This document shows, one piece after another, positions 51,082 to 61,922 of a DNA stretch of 64,000 bases. Made by a program: the position numbers and the translations under genes. How positions within the stretch are numbered: position 1 is the stretch's first letter; each line of letters begins with the position of its first letter. Below the pieces are notes generated by a model. The model did no database searches. It saw nothing but the letters and a program-made list of their open reading frames with translations, and had not been told where the DNA came from. Source of the DNA: an uncultured Roseobacter sp. (GTDB lineage Bacteria > Pseudomonadota > Alphaproteobacteria > Rhodobacterales > Rhodobacteraceae); assembly GCF_947488185.1 (NCBI RefSeq), contig NZ_CANKYM010000003.1:570873-634872 (forward strand), given 5' to 3'.

Positions 51082-52563
51082 ATGAGCACAGACGCAAAGA
51101 CACTTTCCTCCCTCGGCCTGACGGCCAAAGCCGGGCGCAATCCGGAGGTCACCGGGCTGGCCGTGGACAGCCGCGACGTGCAGGAGGGGTTTCTCTTTGC
51201 CGCCATGCCGGGCGTCAAGATGCATGGGGCCGAGTTCATCCAATACGCCCTGCGCATGGGGGCTGCGGCTGTGCTGACAGATGCCGAAGGGGCCAAGATC
51301 GCGGCGGAGGAGCTGGACGCCAGCGAGGTTGCCCTGGTCGTGACGTCCGAGCCGCGCGAGGCTCTGGCGCGCGCCGCCTCGCTCTGGTTTGGGCGGCAGC
51401 CACCGGTGATGGTGGCGGTCACGGGGACCAATGGCAAAACCTCCGTTAGCACCTTCGTGCGGCAAATCTGGACGCTGCTGGGTCACGCCGCGATCAATCT
51501 TGGCACCACCGGTGTGGAAGGCGCGTGGACCGCGCCGCTGATGCACACCACGCCCGAGCCGATCACCCTGCACCGCGCGCTCGCCGAGGCCGCCGAGCAC
51601 GAGGTTACCCATGCGGCGATGGAGGCCTCCAGCCACGGGCTGGATCAACGGCGTCTGGACGGCGTGACGCTCAAGGCTGCCGGGTTTACCAATTTCTCGC
51701 AGGACCACCTCGACTACCACGAAAGCTTCGAGGCCTATTTCGATGCCAAGGCGGGGCTGTTCGCGCGGGTGCTGCCCGAAGAGGCCAAGGCGGTAATCAA
51801 CATCGAGGAAGAGCGCGGCGTCGATATGGCGGCGATTGCCAATGCACGCGGCTGCCCTGTGGTCTCCGTCGGGCGGGACATCGGCGATTTCCATCTTGGC
51901 AACATTCAGGTCGATGCCACCGGCCAGACGGTCCAGTTCTTCCATCTGAGCAAATCCTACGTGCGCCGCCTCAACCTGATTGGGGATTTTCAGGCCGAAA
52001 ATGTTTTGCTGGCCGCCGCGCTGGTGATCGCCTGCGGTGAAAAGCCCAACGTGGTGTTCGACACCTTCGAGGATCTCAGGACTGTGCGGGGTCGGATGCA
52101 ACTGGCGGCGACACGCGACAATGGCGCCACGGTCTTTGTGGATTACGCCCACACGCCGGGGGCCGTTGCCACCGCGCTCAAGGCGCTGCGCCCGCATGTC
52201 GTCGGGCGGCTGATCGCAATCGTTGGCGCAGGCGGGGACCGCGATGCCACCAAACGTCCCTTGATGGGGCAGGCAGCGGCAGAGAACGCCGATCTGGTGA
52301 TCGTGACCGATGACAACCCCCGCTCCGAGGACCCCGCGACGATCCGTGCCTCGGTGCTACTGGGCGCGCCCGACGCACAGGAGGTAGGTGACCGGGCCGA
52401 GGCTATTCTGCGCGGTGTGGACGCGCTGGGGCCCGGGGATGCGCTACTGATCGCGGGCAAAGGCCACGAGACCGGCCAGACCGTGGGCGACGATGTCCTG
52501 CCCTTCGACGATGTGGAGCAGGCCAGCGTCGCGGTGGCGGCCTTGGACGGGAGGTTCGCATGA
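51082..52563 (+). CDS. murE: UDP-MurNAc-L-Ala-D-Glu:meso-DAP ligase MurE
   Basis: 493 residues. GTNGKTSVSTFVRQ (P-loop, about 114), SSHGLDQRRLDG, the carbamylated-lysine region, and TDDNPRSEDP (about 409-418), whose DNPR motif marks the meso-diaminopimelate enzymes. Adds the third residue of the stem peptide. Overlaps murF by ATGA. Confidence 0.96.
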   Translation: MSTDAKTLSSLGLTAKAGRNPEVTGLAVDSRDVQEGFLFAAMPGVKMHGAEFIQYALRMGAAAVLTDAEGAKIAAEELDASEVALVVTSEPREALARAASLWFGRQPPVMVAVTGTNGKTSVSTFVRQIWTLLGHAAINLGTTGVEGAWTAPLMHTTPEPITLHRALAEAAEHEVTHAAMEASSHGLDQRRLDGVTLKAAGFTNFSQDHLDYHESFEAYFDAKAGLFARVLPEEAKAVINIEEERGVDMAAIANARGCPVVSVGRDIGDFHLGNIQVDATGQTVQFFHLSKSYVRRLNLIGDFQAENVLLAAALVIACGEKPNVVFDTFEDLRTVRGRMQLAATRDNGATVFVDYAHTPGAVATALKALRPHVVGRLIAIVGAGGDRDATKRPLMGQAAAENADLVIVTDDNPRSEDPATIRASVLLGAPDAQEVGDRAEAILRGVDALGPGDALLIAGKGHETGQTVGDDVLPFDDVEQASVAVAALDGRFA

Positions 52564-53996
52564 CCCTCTGGACCGCGCAGGACGCGGCGGCGGCGACAGG
52601 CGGGCAGGCCACCACCGATTGGACCGCGACGGGCGTATCCATCGACACCCGTAGTATCGAACCGGGTGACCTTTTCGTGGCCCTGAAAGATCAGCGTGAC
52701 GGTCATGAATTTTTGGCCCAAGCGCTGGAAAAAGGCGCTGCGGCAGCCCTAGTCACACACCGGCCCGATGGCGTGGCGGAAGATGCGCCCCTCTTGATTG
52801 TCCCTGACGTGTTGGCGGGGCTGCAGGCTCTGGGACGGGCGGGGCGCGCGCGCATGGGAGGTAAGGTCGCGGCGGTCACTGGCTCTGTCGGCAAGACGTC
52901 GACGAAGGAGATGCTGCTGGAGATGCTGCGCGTGCAGGGCCGCACCCACGCCTCCGTGGCCAGCTACAACAACCACTGGGGCGTGCCGCTGACGCTGGCG
53001 CGCATGCCCGCCGACACTGAATATGCGGTGATCGAGATCGGCATGAACCACCCCGGCGAAATTGCGCCACTGTCCCGGATGGCACAACCGCATGTGGCGC
53101 TGGTCACCACCGTGGCCGCCGCGCATCTGGAGGCATTCGACGACATCACCGGCATCGCCGTGGAAAAAGCCTCGATCTTCGAGGGCGTTGTGCCGAACGG
53201 CATCGCGGTGCTGAATGCAGACGTCGAAACTGCGGCGATCCTCATGGCCAAGGCCCAGGATTGCAAACTGCGCGATATCAGCTTTGGCGAACACGGCTAT
53301 GATTTCAAACTGATCCGGGCCGATCTGCGGGAGGACACCACGGTCGTTCAGGCGCAGATCGGGGCGGAGCCCTTGCTTTACAAAATCGCCTCGCCGGGAC
53401 GTCACTTTGCCATGAACGCGCTCGGCGCGCTGGCGGTGGTGGCTGCCCTGCATGCCGATATCGCGCTGGCCGTCGCCGCCCTAGGCCGGTGGAAACCCTA
53501 CAAGGGGCGGGGGCAACGCGAACGCATACACCTTGATGCTGTCGAAGTGGGCATGACGCTGGACCTGATCGACGACAGCTACAACGCAAACCCGACGTCC
53601 ATGCAGGCGGCGCTGGAGGTGCTTGCCGCAGCCCCGGTTACCAATGACATCGGGCGCGTCTCACGCGGGCGGCGCATCGCTTTTCTGGGCGATATGAAGG
53701 AATTGGGGCCGGATGAGATTGCCCTGCATGCCGGTCTCGCGCACTTGCAGGCGATGCAATCGCTGGACGTGGTGCATTGCATCGGACCCCTCATGCGATC
53801 GCTGTACGATATTCTGCCCGAGGCGCAGCGCGGGGCGTGGTTCGAGACCGCCGAGGAGGCGCTGCCAGGTCTGAAACGCAGGCTCGACAGTGGCGATGTG
53901 GTGCTCGCCAAGGGGTCGCTGAGCATGAAGCTGGGTCTCATCGTTGACGCCATCCGCAAAATGGGACATGCCCCGCTGGATGTGGAAGAAGGATAA
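52560..53996 (+). CDS. murF: UDP-MurNAc-tripeptide:D-Ala-D-Ala ligase MurF
   Basis: 478 residues. VTGSVGKTSTKEMLLEML is the ATP site (about 104-121), EIGMNHPGEIAPLSRMAQPH a family motif, and LIDDSYNANPTSMQAALEVL a late one. Adds D-Ala-D-Ala to finish the pentapeptide. Coupled to murE and three bases from mraY. Confidence 0.96.
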   Translation: MTLWTAQDAAAATGGQATTDWTATGVSIDTRSIEPGDLFVALKDQRDGHEFLAQALEKGAAAALVTHRPDGVAEDAPLLIVPDVLAGLQALGRAGRARMGGKVAAVTGSVGKTSTKEMLLEMLRVQGRTHASVASYNNHWGVPLTLARMPADTEYAVIEIGMNHPGEIAPLSRMAQPHVALVTTVAAAHLEAFDDITGIAVEKASIFEGVVPNGIAVLNADVETAAILMAKAQDCKLRDISFGEHGYDFKLIRADLREDTTVVQAQIGAEPLLYKIASPGRHFAMNALGALAVVAALHADIALAVAALGRWKPYKGRGQRERIHLDAVEVGMTLDLIDDSYNANPTSMQAALEVLAAAPVTNDIGRVSRGRRIAFLGDMKELGPDEIALHAGLAHLQAMQSLDVVHCIGPLMRSLYDILPEAQRGAWFETAEEALPGLKRRLDSGDVVLAKGSLSMKLGLIVDAIRKMGHAPLDVEEG

Positions 53997-53999
53997 TCG

Positions 54000-55121
54000 A
54001 TGCTTTACTGGCTCACGCTGCTGTCGGATGGGGGGGATTTTTATAACCTCTTTCGCTACATTACCTTCCGCGCTGGCGGCGCCTTTCTGACCGCGCTGGT
54101 TTTTGGATTCCTCTTTGGCAAACCGCTTATCGCCGTGTTGCGCAAGCGTCAGGGCAAGGGCCAGCCCATCCGCGACGACGGTCCCGAGACGCATTTCGCC
54201 AAGGCGGGCACGCCGACCATGGGCGGTCTGCTGATCGTGGGGGCGCTGGTGACTTCCACGGCGCTCTGGGCGCGGCTCGACAACCCATTTGTCTGGATCG
54301 TGCTCTGCGTGACGCTCAGCTTTGCCGCCATCGGCTTTGCCGATGATTACGCCAAGGTGTCAAAGGGCAACCACAAGGGGGTGCCGGGCAAGGTGCGGCT
54401 GCTGCTAGGGTTCGTCATCGCGGGGATTGCGACCTATTGGGCCATGTCGATCCACGCCTCGAATGACGTAGAATTGGCGGCGCGGGTGGCGGAGTATGAT
54501 CCGCTTGCCGGGCGTCTCGCGCTGCCCGTTTTCAAGGATGTTCTGATCAATCTGGGGATGTTCTTCATCCCCTTCGGCATGATCGTGATCGTGGGTGCGG
54601 CCAACTCTGTGAACCTCACCGACGGACTGGATGGGCTTGCAATCATGCCGGTCATGATCGCGGCCAGTACACTGGGTGTCATTGCCTATGCGGTAGGCCG
54701 GGTCGATTTCACCGAATACCTCGATGTGCACTACGTGCCCGGCACGGGCGAGATCCTGATCTTCTGCGCAGGCCTTTTTGGCGGTGGCCTTGGGTTTTTG
54801 TGGTACAACGCGCCCCCCGCCGCTGTTTTCATGGGCGACACCGGCAGCCTTGCTCTGGGCGGTGCCCTGGGCGCCATCGCCGTCAGCACCAAACACGAGA
54901 TCGTACTGGCCATCGTCGGCGGTCTCTTTGTGGTGGAGGCGCTGTCGGTGATCATTCAGGTTCTCTATTTTAAGCGTACCGGGAAACGCGTTTTCCTGAT
55001 GGCTCCCATCCATCACCATTATGAGAAAAAAGGCTGGGCCGAGAGCACCATTGTTATCCGTTTCTGGATCATTTCCCTGATCCTCGCGATGATCGGGCTG
55101 GCCACACTGAAAGTGCGATAA
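54000..55121 (+). CDS. mraY: Phospho-MurNAc-pentapeptide translocase MraY
   Basis: 373 residues, about ten membrane helices. Family signatures: [12 protein letters not shown], the aspartates in [16 protein letters not shown] (about 112), [13 protein letters not shown] (about 204) and the final [14 protein letters not shown]. Transfers phospho-MurNAc-pentapeptide to undecaprenyl phosphate, making lipid I. Confidence 0.97.
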   Translation: MLYWLTLLSDGGDFYNLFRYITFRAGGAFLTALVFGFLFGKPLIAVLRKRQGKGQPIRDDGPETHFAKAGTPTMGGLLIVGALVTSTALWARLDNPFVWIVLCVTLSFAAIGFADDYAKVSKGNHKGVPGKVRLLLGFVIAGIATYWAMSIHASNDVELAARVAEYDPLAGRLALPVFKDVLINLGMFFIPFGMIVIVGAANSVNLTDGLDGLAIMPVMIAASTLGVIAYAVGRVDFTEYLDVHYVPGTGEILIFCAGLFGGGLGFLWYNAPPAAVFMGDTGSLALGGALGAIAVSTKHEIVLAIVGGLFVVEALSVIIQVLYFKRTGKRVFLMAPIHHHYEKKGWAESTIVIRFWIISLILAMIGLATLKVR

Positions 55122-55224
55122 GGCCAACCTGCCGAAACTATGTACCGCCCGACGATCGCCCTTAACGCTTGGCAGAACATTGGACATGCCACACACTTGC
55201 AACAGGGCAATGATGGAGTGGTAT

Positions 55225-55432
55225 ATGCCGCAAACGGGTATGGATTATTGGGTGATCGCAGGCGTGATCGTGGCTGCTGCTAGCGTTTACATTGGGTGGC
55301 GACAGTTCATCAAATCCAAAGCGAAGCAAAAAAGATCAATATCGTTGATAGTTCGGCGCGGGTCCGGCAGTCAGGTAGCGTGGGAACAACTCACAACGAA
55401 TCCCGAAACAGCACAGACATTGATCAAGCCGG
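55225..55432 (+). pseudogene. Frameshifted 5' part of the TPR gene
   Basis: ATG 55225 (GGAG six bases upstream) opens a frame with one membrane helix (MDYWVIAGVIVAAASVYIG) then basic residues. At the A6 run near 55325-55330 a -1 shift opens a second frame, KINIVDSSARVRQSGSVG then NSTDIDQAG, which ends at TGA within ATGA; a further -1 shift there leads into the long TPR frame at 55433. The repeated pattern VRQSG, IDQAG, VQQAG crosses both breaks, so all three parts seem to be one former protein. Confidence 0.5.
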
Positions 55433-56647
55433 ATGATCGGACGCACAGACAACAACGTAGCGGATTCCACAGGTGTTCAGCAGGCAGGTCGTGACATACA
55501 CGGTATCGATCCGGCACTCTTTATTGAGGAAATGCGTCGCAAGGACGCCCGCATCGACGCGTTGATTGCCGAGAAAGACGCCCTTGTCAGTCAGGTGAAC
55601 CAACTTGAACGGGCGGAGCTGGAGCGAGAACTGACTGAGTTGCGCGCAAAAAAGTCGGACTTGAATGAAAGGCTTGCCAACCCCGAGCAGGCTCTGCAAG
55701 AGCATACTAACCGTGTAACTCAGATTGAACAACTGCTCGACGATACAGCGACGCAGCATGCCTTAGGCGAAAACCGCATTCGCAGCGCTTTGGCAGCGTT
55801 TCGGGAGCTCGAATACGGTGAAATTGATGCACTTCTGGCGGAAACGGAAGAGCGCGCCCTGATAACGGCGGCCAAAGCGGCCTACGGACGCGGTATGGTG
55901 GCTGAGGACGCTATCAGGTGGCAAGACGCTTACACCCACTATAAACGCGCTGCCGAGATGCAGAGTGATCTCAACTACCTTCGGGCTTACGCCCGTATTT
56001 CATGGCGTTTGGCCAAGTTTATGGAGGCATTGCAAGCGCAAGAACTTGTTGTAGCTCATGTTAAGGTAAGAGAAGGTGATAAGTGCGTGGCTTATGCGAC
56101 CGAAATCAACAATTTTGCGGGTATTGTACGAGCACATGGTCGTCCGAACGACGCAGAGCGTCTCTACCGTGAGGCGCTTGAGATTGATCGTGTGACCATC
56201 GGTGAGGGGCATCCGGAACATGCAACCCGCCTAAACAACCTCGCAGGCGTTTTGCGCGAACAGGGGCGGCTTGAGGAGGCCGAGAGGCTGTATCGTGAGG
56301 CGATTGAGATTGACCGTGTAGCTATCGGTGAGGAGCACCCCAGCTATGCAATTCGCCTCAGCAACCTCGCGCGTTTAGTCAATGAAATGGGGCGGTCCGG
56401 GGAGGCGGAAGAACTCTACCTTCGGGCGTTAGAGATTGATCGGATTACAATAGGAGATGCGCATATCAACTATGCGATCCATCTCAACAACCTCGCCTTT
56501 GTGGTGCTGGGGCTGGATCGCTTCGAGGAAGCGGAGCAGTACTACATTCGAGCTCTGAAAATTTTTAAATCGGCTCTTCCGCCAGATCATTCGCATATTC
56601 AACAAATTGAAGGCAACCTTACTGCTTGCCGTGCGGTCAGACCCTAG
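55433..56647 (+). CDS. TPR protein inserted in the dcw cluster
   Basis: 404 residues as read from ATG 55433. An Asn/Gln/Gly segment (NNVADSTGVQQAGRDIHGID) leads to a coiled coil (about 30-105) and at least four 42-residue TPRs of kinesin-light-chain type, such as RLNNLAGVLREQGRLEEAER and LYREAIEIDRVAIGEEHP. It lies between mraY and murD, where no gene is normally found, with lower G+C than its neighbours, suggesting acquisition. The membrane segment expected at the N-terminus is upstream in other frames. The ATG overlaps the stop of the preceding frame, so it may be translated by coupling. Function unknown. Confidence 0.7.
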   Translation: MIGRTDNNVADSTGVQQAGRDIHGIDPALFIEEMRRKDARIDALIAEKDALVSQVNQLERAELERELTELRAKKSDLNERLANPEQALQEHTNRVTQIEQLLDDTATQHALGENRIRSALAAFRELEYGEIDALLAETEERALITAAKAAYGRGMVAEDAIRWQDAYTHYKRAAEMQSDLNYLRAYARISWRLAKFMEALQAQELVVAHVKVREGDKCVAYATEINNFAGIVRAHGRPNDAERLYREALEIDRVTIGEGHPEHATRLNNLAGVLREQGRLEEAERLYREAIEIDRVAIGEEHPSYAIRLSNLARLVNEMGRSGEAEELYLRALEIDRITIGDAHINYAIHLNNLAFVVLGLDRFEEAEQYYIRALKIFKSALPPDHSHIQQIEGNLTACRAVRP

Positions 56648-56886
56648 TTAGACGCGCTGCGCACTATCGATCATTTCGGGCGCCGACACATGCAAAGGCG
56701 TACTGCTTAGCAAGGAGCCTACTCGATATAATCGTTAACGCTTGTGCCTTGAAACTCTTGTGAACCTTGCGTCCGACCGCCGAGGTACCCTAAAAGCAGT
56801 CTGCACATTGCCACCAATGCACTAACCGCCTTGCCCCCGGGCGCTCCGGGCGGCAGTGTCTCCGAAACGTGAAAGGAGAGCCGCGC

Positions 56887-58278
56887 GTGATTCCGGTTGT
56901 AGGTGTGCAAGGTCAGAAAGTTGCCGTGCTGGGGCTGGGACGCTCGGGGTTGAGTGCCGCGCGCGCCTTGGCGGCGGGCGGGGCGACGCCGCTTTGCTGG
57001 GATGACAACCCGGCTGCCAGGGAGCGCGCCGAGGCGGAGGGGTTCACCTGCCAGCCGTTTCGCACGGCGGCTGATTTTGACGATATCGCGCGTCTGATCG
57101 TCAGCCCCGGCATTCCGCATCTCTACCCCACCCCGAACCCGGTTGTTGCAGCCGCGCTGTCGGCGGGGGTGCCGGTCGACAATGACATTGGTCTCTTCTT
57201 TCAGTCCTTTGCGACACATGCGTGGAACGGGTTTGACGTTGCACCGCGCGTTGTGGCTGTCACCGGGTCGAACGGGAAATCCACGACCTCCGCATTGATC
57301 CACCATATTCTGTCAGAGGTTGAGCGTCCCTGTCAGCTGGCCGGGAACATCGGGCGTGGGGTGCTTGATCTGGAGCCGCCCATTGACGGCGAAGTTGTCG
57401 TGCTGGAACTCTCCAGCTACCAGACCGAGCTGGCGCGCAGCCTGACGCCGGATATCGCAGTGTTTACCAATCTCTCACCGGATCATCTGGACCGGCACGC
57501 GGGGATGGGGGGGTATTTTGCCGCCAAGCGGCGGCTCTTTTCCGAAGGCGGGCCGGACCGGGCGGTGATTGGCGTGGATGAGCCCGAGGGGCAGTATCTG
57601 GCCGGACAGCTCTCCGAGGGGCGCAGGGATGACCGGGTCATTCGCGTCTCTGTCGCTGGAAAGTTGACGGGGCCGGGGTGGCAGGTCTTTGCGCGCAAGG
57701 GGTTCCTGTCGGAGTACCGCAAAGGCAAGCAGGCGGGGTCCATCGATCTGCGCGGGGTGCCGGGGTTGCCGGGGGCCCATAACCACCAGAATGCCTGTGC
57801 GGCCTATGCTGTCTGTCGGGCTCTGGGATTGGCGCCGAAGGTGATCGAAGGCGCGTTCCACAGTTTCAGCGGGTTGCCGCATCGCAGTCAGTTGGTCGGC
57901 GAAAAGGACGGCGTGCGGTTTGTGAACGACAGCAAGGCCACGAATGTGGATGCGGCGGCCAAGGCGCTGTCTGCCTTCGAGCGGGTGCGCTGGATCTGCG
58001 GCGGGTTGGAGAAAGAGGGCGGATTGGCAGAGCTTGGCGCCGCATCCTCGGTGCGCAAGGCCTATGTGATCGGTCGGGAGGCCGCGTCCTTTGCCATGCA
58101 GCTGCCGATGGAGGCCGAGGTTTGCACCACGATGGAAAAGGCGGTGGCGCGGGCCGTGGCCGAGGCGGAGGAGGGGGATGTCATCTTGCTGGCCCCTGCG
58201 GCGGCCAGTTTCGATCAATATGACAACTTCGAGCAGCGCGGTGACGATTTCGTGGCGGCGGTTCGGGCTTATCTCTGA
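56887..58278 (+). CDS. murD: UDP-MurNAc-L-Ala:D-Glu ligase MurD
   Basis: 463 residues from GTG 56887 (AGGAG eight bases upstream; the frame is open a few codons further). [20 protein letters not shown] is the N-terminal fold, [18 protein letters not shown] the ATP site (about 125), [20 protein letters not shown] and [17 protein letters not shown] family motifs. Adds D-Glu to UDP-MurNAc-L-Ala. Confidence 0.96.
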   Translation: MIPVVGVQGQKVAVLGLGRSGLSAARALAAGGATPLCWDDNPAARERAEAEGFTCQPFRTAADFDDIARLIVSPGIPHLYPTPNPVVAAALSAGVPVDNDIGLFFQSFATHAWNGFDVAPRVVAVTGSNGKSTTSALIHHILSEVERPCQLAGNIGRGVLDLEPPIDGEVVVLELSSYQTELARSLTPDIAVFTNLSPDHLDRHAGMGGYFAAKRRLFSEGGPDRAVIGVDEPEGQYLAGQLSEGRRDDRVIRVSVAGKLTGPGWQVFARKGFLSEYRKGKQAGSIDLRGVPGLPGAHNHQNACAAYAVCRALGLAPKVIEGAFHSFSGLPHRSQLVGEKDGVRFVNDSKATNVDAAAKALSAFERVRWICGGLEKEGGLAELGAASSVRKAYVIGREAASFAMQLPMEAEVCTTMEKAVARAVAEAEEGDVILLAPAAASFDQYDNFEQRGDDFVAAVRAYL

Positions 58279-58340
58279 TTTTTTGCTCTTTTCGGGCTTT
58301 GGGCTGCCTCCGGCGGGCATATTTTCAGAACAATGAAGGC

Positions 58341-59516
58341 TCAGGTATTGAGCGCCCGTGCTGCGGCCATGGCTGAAGACCACGCCCATTGAAAGTTGTA
58401 TCCACCCAACCAACCGGTGACATCGACCGCTTCGCCAATGAAGTAAAGCCCGGGTACTGACTTTACCTCCATCGTCTGGGCGGAGAGAGCATCGGTATCG
58501 ATACCGCCTAGCGTAACTTCCGCCGTGCGGTAGCCTTCGGTGCCGGTGGGTTTCAGCCGCCAGTCGGACAGGTTGTTGCAGATGCTGCTAAGGTGCTGGT
58601 CGGACTGGTCCGCGAGATTGCCCGTCAGGTCGATTTCGCGCGCCAGATGCTCCACCAGACGTGCGGGCAGGTGGGCCGCCAGTTCCGTGGTCAGGTTGCG
58701 CCGTCCCGACTGTTTGCGCTGACTGCGCAGTTTGTCCATGAGGTCGGTATCTGGGGAAAGATTGACGGAAACCTCCTCGCCCTCCCGCCAATAGGAGGAC
58801 GCCTGCAGGACGGCTGGGCCGGAGAGGCCTCTGTGGGTGAACAGCAGGGCTTCGTCAAAGCTTTGGGCGCCCGCCGTGATCCGGGCCTTGGCGGAGACGC
58901 CCGCAAGATCGGCAAACCGTTCCTTGTCAAAGGTGAAGGGGACCAGTGCGGGGCGGGTTTCGGTGACCGGCAGGCCGAACTGGGCGGCAAGGTCGTATGC
59001 GAGACCGGTCGCCCCCATCTTAGGGATCGACTTTCCGCCTGTGCAGATCACGAGGGTATTCGCGGTGACCGGTGTCGCAGCCGCGTCTCTGCTCAAGGTG
59101 AAGGTGAACCCGTCGGGCGATTTTGCAAAACCATGTGCCGTGGTTTGCAACCGCAGATCGACGCCGTTTTGCTGCATCAATCCCCGGAGCATCGCGATGA
59201 TTTCCTTGGCGGAGGTGTCACAAAAGAGCTGGCCCAGCGTCTTTTCGTGCCAGGCGATGCTGTGGCGATCGACGAGATCGATGAAGTCCCATTGCGTGTA
59301 GCGGGCCAGAGCCGATTTGGCAAAATGCGGGTTTCTGGACAGAAATGCCCCGGCATCGGTGTAGAGATTGGTGAAATTGCAGCGCCCGCCGCCGGAGATG
59401 CGAATTTTCTCCCCCGGTGCGCGTGCGTGATCCACCAGCAGAATGCGCCCTTTTGCGTGGGCGGCGCACATCATGCCAGCGGCCCCTGCGCCTATGATTG
59501 CCGTATCAACCTGCAT
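58341..59516 (-). CDS. NAD(P)/FAD-dependent oxidoreductase, HI0933/YhiN family
   Basis: 391 residues from ATG 59516. The FAD dinucleotide fold is at the start (VDTAIIGAGAAGMMCAAHA), followed by the family marker GEKIRISGGGRCNFTN, CTGGKSIPKMGATGLAYDLA, the THRGLSGPAVLQASSYW segment and the end GEAVDVTGWLGGYNFQWAWS. Function unproven. It is on the strand opposite to the dcw genes and lies between murD and ftsW. Confidence 0.9.
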   Translation of the reverse strand: MQVDTAIIGAGAAGMMCAAHAKGRILLVDHARAPGEKIRISGGGRCNFTNLYTDAGAFLSRNPHFAKSALARYTQWDFIDLVDRHSIAWHEKTLGQLFCDTSAKEIIAMLRGLMQQNGVDLRLQTTAHGFAKSPDGFTFTLSRDAAATPVTANTLVICTGGKSIPKMGATGLAYDLAAQFGLPVTETRPALVPFTFDKERFADLAGVSAKARITAGAQSFDEALLFTHRGLSGPAVLQASSYWREGEEVSVNLSPDTDLMDKLRSQRKQSGRRNLTTELAAHLPARLVEHLAREIDLTGNLADQSDQHLSSICNNLSDWRLKPTGTEGYRTAEVTLGGIDTDALSAQTMEVKSVPGLYFIGEAVDVTGWLGGYNFQWAWSSAMAAARALNT

Positions 59517-59652
59517 CGCCGCCAACTGGCGCGAAAACCGACCAATGGCAAGCCTTGAGGCTGGCGTTGGGGAGGATTTCGCGCTACTGTGACGGCAGCA
59601 GACCCCGAAAAGGGGCGCATCGAGGCAGTATAGTAAGTCAAGGCAGGCACCC

Positions 59653-60822
59653 ATGACGGAAATGGTCTATGGCGCAGTTCCGGTTCGCGATGGCGAGCCG
59701 ATCCTTCCCAAATGGTGGCGGACGATCGACAAATGGGCGATGTCCTGCATTCTGATGCTCTTTGCCGTAGGGCTTTTGCTGGGGCTCGCGGCCTCGCCGC
59801 CACTTGCGGCCAAAAACGGGTTCGAACCGTTTCACTATGTGCAGCGCCAGGCGGTTTTCGGCATGTTTGCCCTGGTGGCTATGATCCTCACCTCCATGAT
59901 GTCGCCGGTTCTGGTGCGGCGTCTGGCGGTTCTGGGGTTCGTCGCCGCCTTTGTCGCCCTTGCCTTGCTGCCCTTTTTCGGCACCGATTTCGGCAAGGGG
60001 GCCGTGCGCTGGTACGGGCTTGGGTTCGCCTCCGTGCAGCCGTCGGAGTTTCTGAAACCCGCCTTCGTGATCGTGGCGGCCTGGATGATGGCCGCCTCGA
60101 CGGAGCTGAATGGCCCGCCCGGCAAGACATGGTCGCTCGCCCTCTGTGTCGCCATTGCGTCGATGCTGGTGCTGCAACCTGATTTCGGTCAGGCTTGTCT
60201 GGTGCTCTTCAGCTGGGGCGTGATGTATTTCGTGGCGGGTGCGCCGATGGTGTTGCTGGTGGGTATGGCGGCGCTGGTCGTCTTTGGGGGCACGCTGGCC
60301 TATTCCGGGTCCGAGCATTTCGCGCGGCGGATCGATGGATTCCTGTCGCCGGAAATCGATCCACGCACGCAGCTTGGCTATGCCACCAACGCCATTCAGG
60401 AGGGTGGATTCTTTGGCGTCGGCGTGGGCGAGGGGCAGGTGAAATGGTCGCTGCCTGATGCGCATACCGATTTCATCATCGCGGTGGCCGCCGAAGAATA
60501 CGGGCTGATCCTCGTACTGGTGATCATCGCGCTCTATGCCACTGTGGTCGTGCGGTCGCTGCTGCGGCTGGTGCGCGAGCGCGATCCTTTCATCCGTCTT
60601 GCGGGTACCGGGCTTGCCTGCACGCTGGGCGTCCAGGCCATGATCAACATGGGTGTCGCGGTGCGCCTGCTGCCTGCCAAGGGCATGACATTGCCCTTTG
60701 TCAGCTATGGCGGGTCTTCGGTCATTGCCAGCGGCATCGCCGTGGGCATGCTGCTTGCTTTCACGCGGACACGGCCACAGGGTGAAATCAGCGATCTGCT
60801 GTCGCGCGGGCGCGCGCCGTGA
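59653..60822 (+). CDS. ftsW: SEDS glycosyltransferase FtsW
   Basis: 389 residues, ten membrane helices. Typical blocks: [14 protein letters not shown] [39 protein letters not shown], and [20 protein letters not shown] then [19 protein letters not shown], ending [20 protein letters not shown]. Polymerises septal glycan with FtsI. Overlaps murG by GTGA. Confidence 0.95.
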   Translation: MTEMVYGAVPVRDGEPILPKWWRTIDKWAMSCILMLFAVGLLLGLAASPPLAAKNGFEPFHYVQRQAVFGMFALVAMILTSMMSPVLVRRLAVLGFVAAFVALALLPFFGTDFGKGAVRWYGLGFASVQPSEFLKPAFVIVAAWMMAASTELNGPPGKTWSLALCVAIASMLVLQPDFGQACLVLFSWGVMYFVAGAPMVLLVGMAALVVFGGTLAYSGSEHFARRIDGFLSPEIDPRTQLGYATNAIQEGGFFGVGVGEGQVKWSLPDAHTDFIIAVAAEEYGLILVLVIIALYATVVVRSLLRLVRERDPFIRLAGTGLACTLGVQAMINMGVAVRLLPAKGMTLPFVSYGGSSVIASGIAVGMLLAFTRTRPQGEISDLLSRGRAP

Positions 60823-61922
60823 GCGCGCAACCGCTCGTGCTGATCGCCGCAGGCGGTACCGGCGGGCATATGTTTCCCGCGCAGGCGCTGGCCGAGGCGA
60901 TGTTGCATCGCGGCTGGCGGGTGAAGCTCAGCACCGATGCGCGCGGTGCGCGGTATACGCAGGGCTTCCCGCATTCCACCGAGATCGAAGAAATCAGCAG
61001 CGCCACCTTTGCGCGCGGCGGGCTGCTGGCCAAGGCGGTGGTGGCCCCGCGCCTTGTGCTTGGGACGCTTGCGTCGATCTGGGGCTTCATGCGGGACAAA
61101 CCGGCCGTGGTTGTGGGGTTTGGCGGGTATCCGACGATCCCGGCGCTCTCGGCGGCTCATCTGCTGAAACTGCCCCGGATGATCCACGAACAGAACGGAA
61201 TTCTGGGCCGGGTGAACAAGGTCTTTGCCCCCCGCGTCGATGCCATCGCATGTGGGACGTGGCCCACCGACCTGCCCGGGGATGTGGAGGGTCACCACAC
61301 CGGCAATCCGGTACGGCGTGCCATTCTTGATCGCGCGGAGGCCGGGTACATTGCCCCGGGCGACTATCCCATGGAGCTGCTGGTGATTGGCGGCTCGCAA
61401 GGGGCGCGTATTCTCAGCGACGTCATCCCGCCCGCCATCGCCGCGCTGCCAATGCAGATGTTGCGCAACATCCGGGTCAGCCATCAGGCGCGGGAGGAAG
61501 ATCTGGAGCGGGTTGCGAGTTTCTACGCCGAACACGGGATCAACGCCGACGCGCAGGTTTTTTTCAACGATGTGCCGCGCCGCATGACCGAAGCACAGCT
61601 GGTGATCAGCCGGGCAGGGGCGTCATCCGTGGCCGATCTGTCGGTCATTGGCCGACCGTCGATCCTCATCCCCTATGCGGCGGCAACAGGCGATCACCAG
61701 ACCGCCAATGCCCGCGGATTGGTGCAGGCGGGCGGGGCGATCATGATCCCGGAAAGCCGTTTGAACGTGGATGCCGTTGCGGAACATATTCTGACGGTGC
61801 TGGACAATCCGGACGCCGCCATGCACATGGCGCGCGCCGCTGCCGGATTCGGCAAGCCGGACGCCACGGAGGCACTGGTGGAGATGGTCGAGCAGCTGGC
61901 AGCAAAAGGGCAAAGCACATGA
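60819..61922 (+). CDS. murG: UDP-GlcNAc transferase MurG (lipid II synthesis)
   Basis: 367 residues, GTG start overlapping the ftsW stop. [17 protein letters not shown] (about 11-27), [18 protein letters not shown] and [15 protein letters not shown] are the acceptor-side loops; [19 protein letters not shown] and [12 protein letters not shown] the donor side. Converts lipid I to lipid II on the inner membrane face. Overlaps murC by ATGA. Confidence 0.96.
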   Translation: MSAQPLVLIAAGGTGGHMFPAQALAEAMLHRGWRVKLSTDARGARYTQGFPHSTEIEEISSATFARGGLLAKAVVAPRLVLGTLASIWGFMRDKPAVVVGFGGYPTIPALSAAHLLKLPRMIHEQNGILGRVNKVFAPRVDAIACGTWPTDLPGDVEGHHTGNPVRRAILDRAEAGYIAPGDYPMELLVIGGSQGARILSDVIPPAIAALPMQMLRNIRVSHQAREEDLERVASFYAEHGINADAQVFFNDVPRRMTEAQLVISRAGASSVADLSVIGRPSILIPYAAATGDHQTANARGLVQAGGAIMIPESRLNVDAVAEHILTVLDNPDAAMHMARAAAGFGKPDATEALVEMVEQLAAKGQST

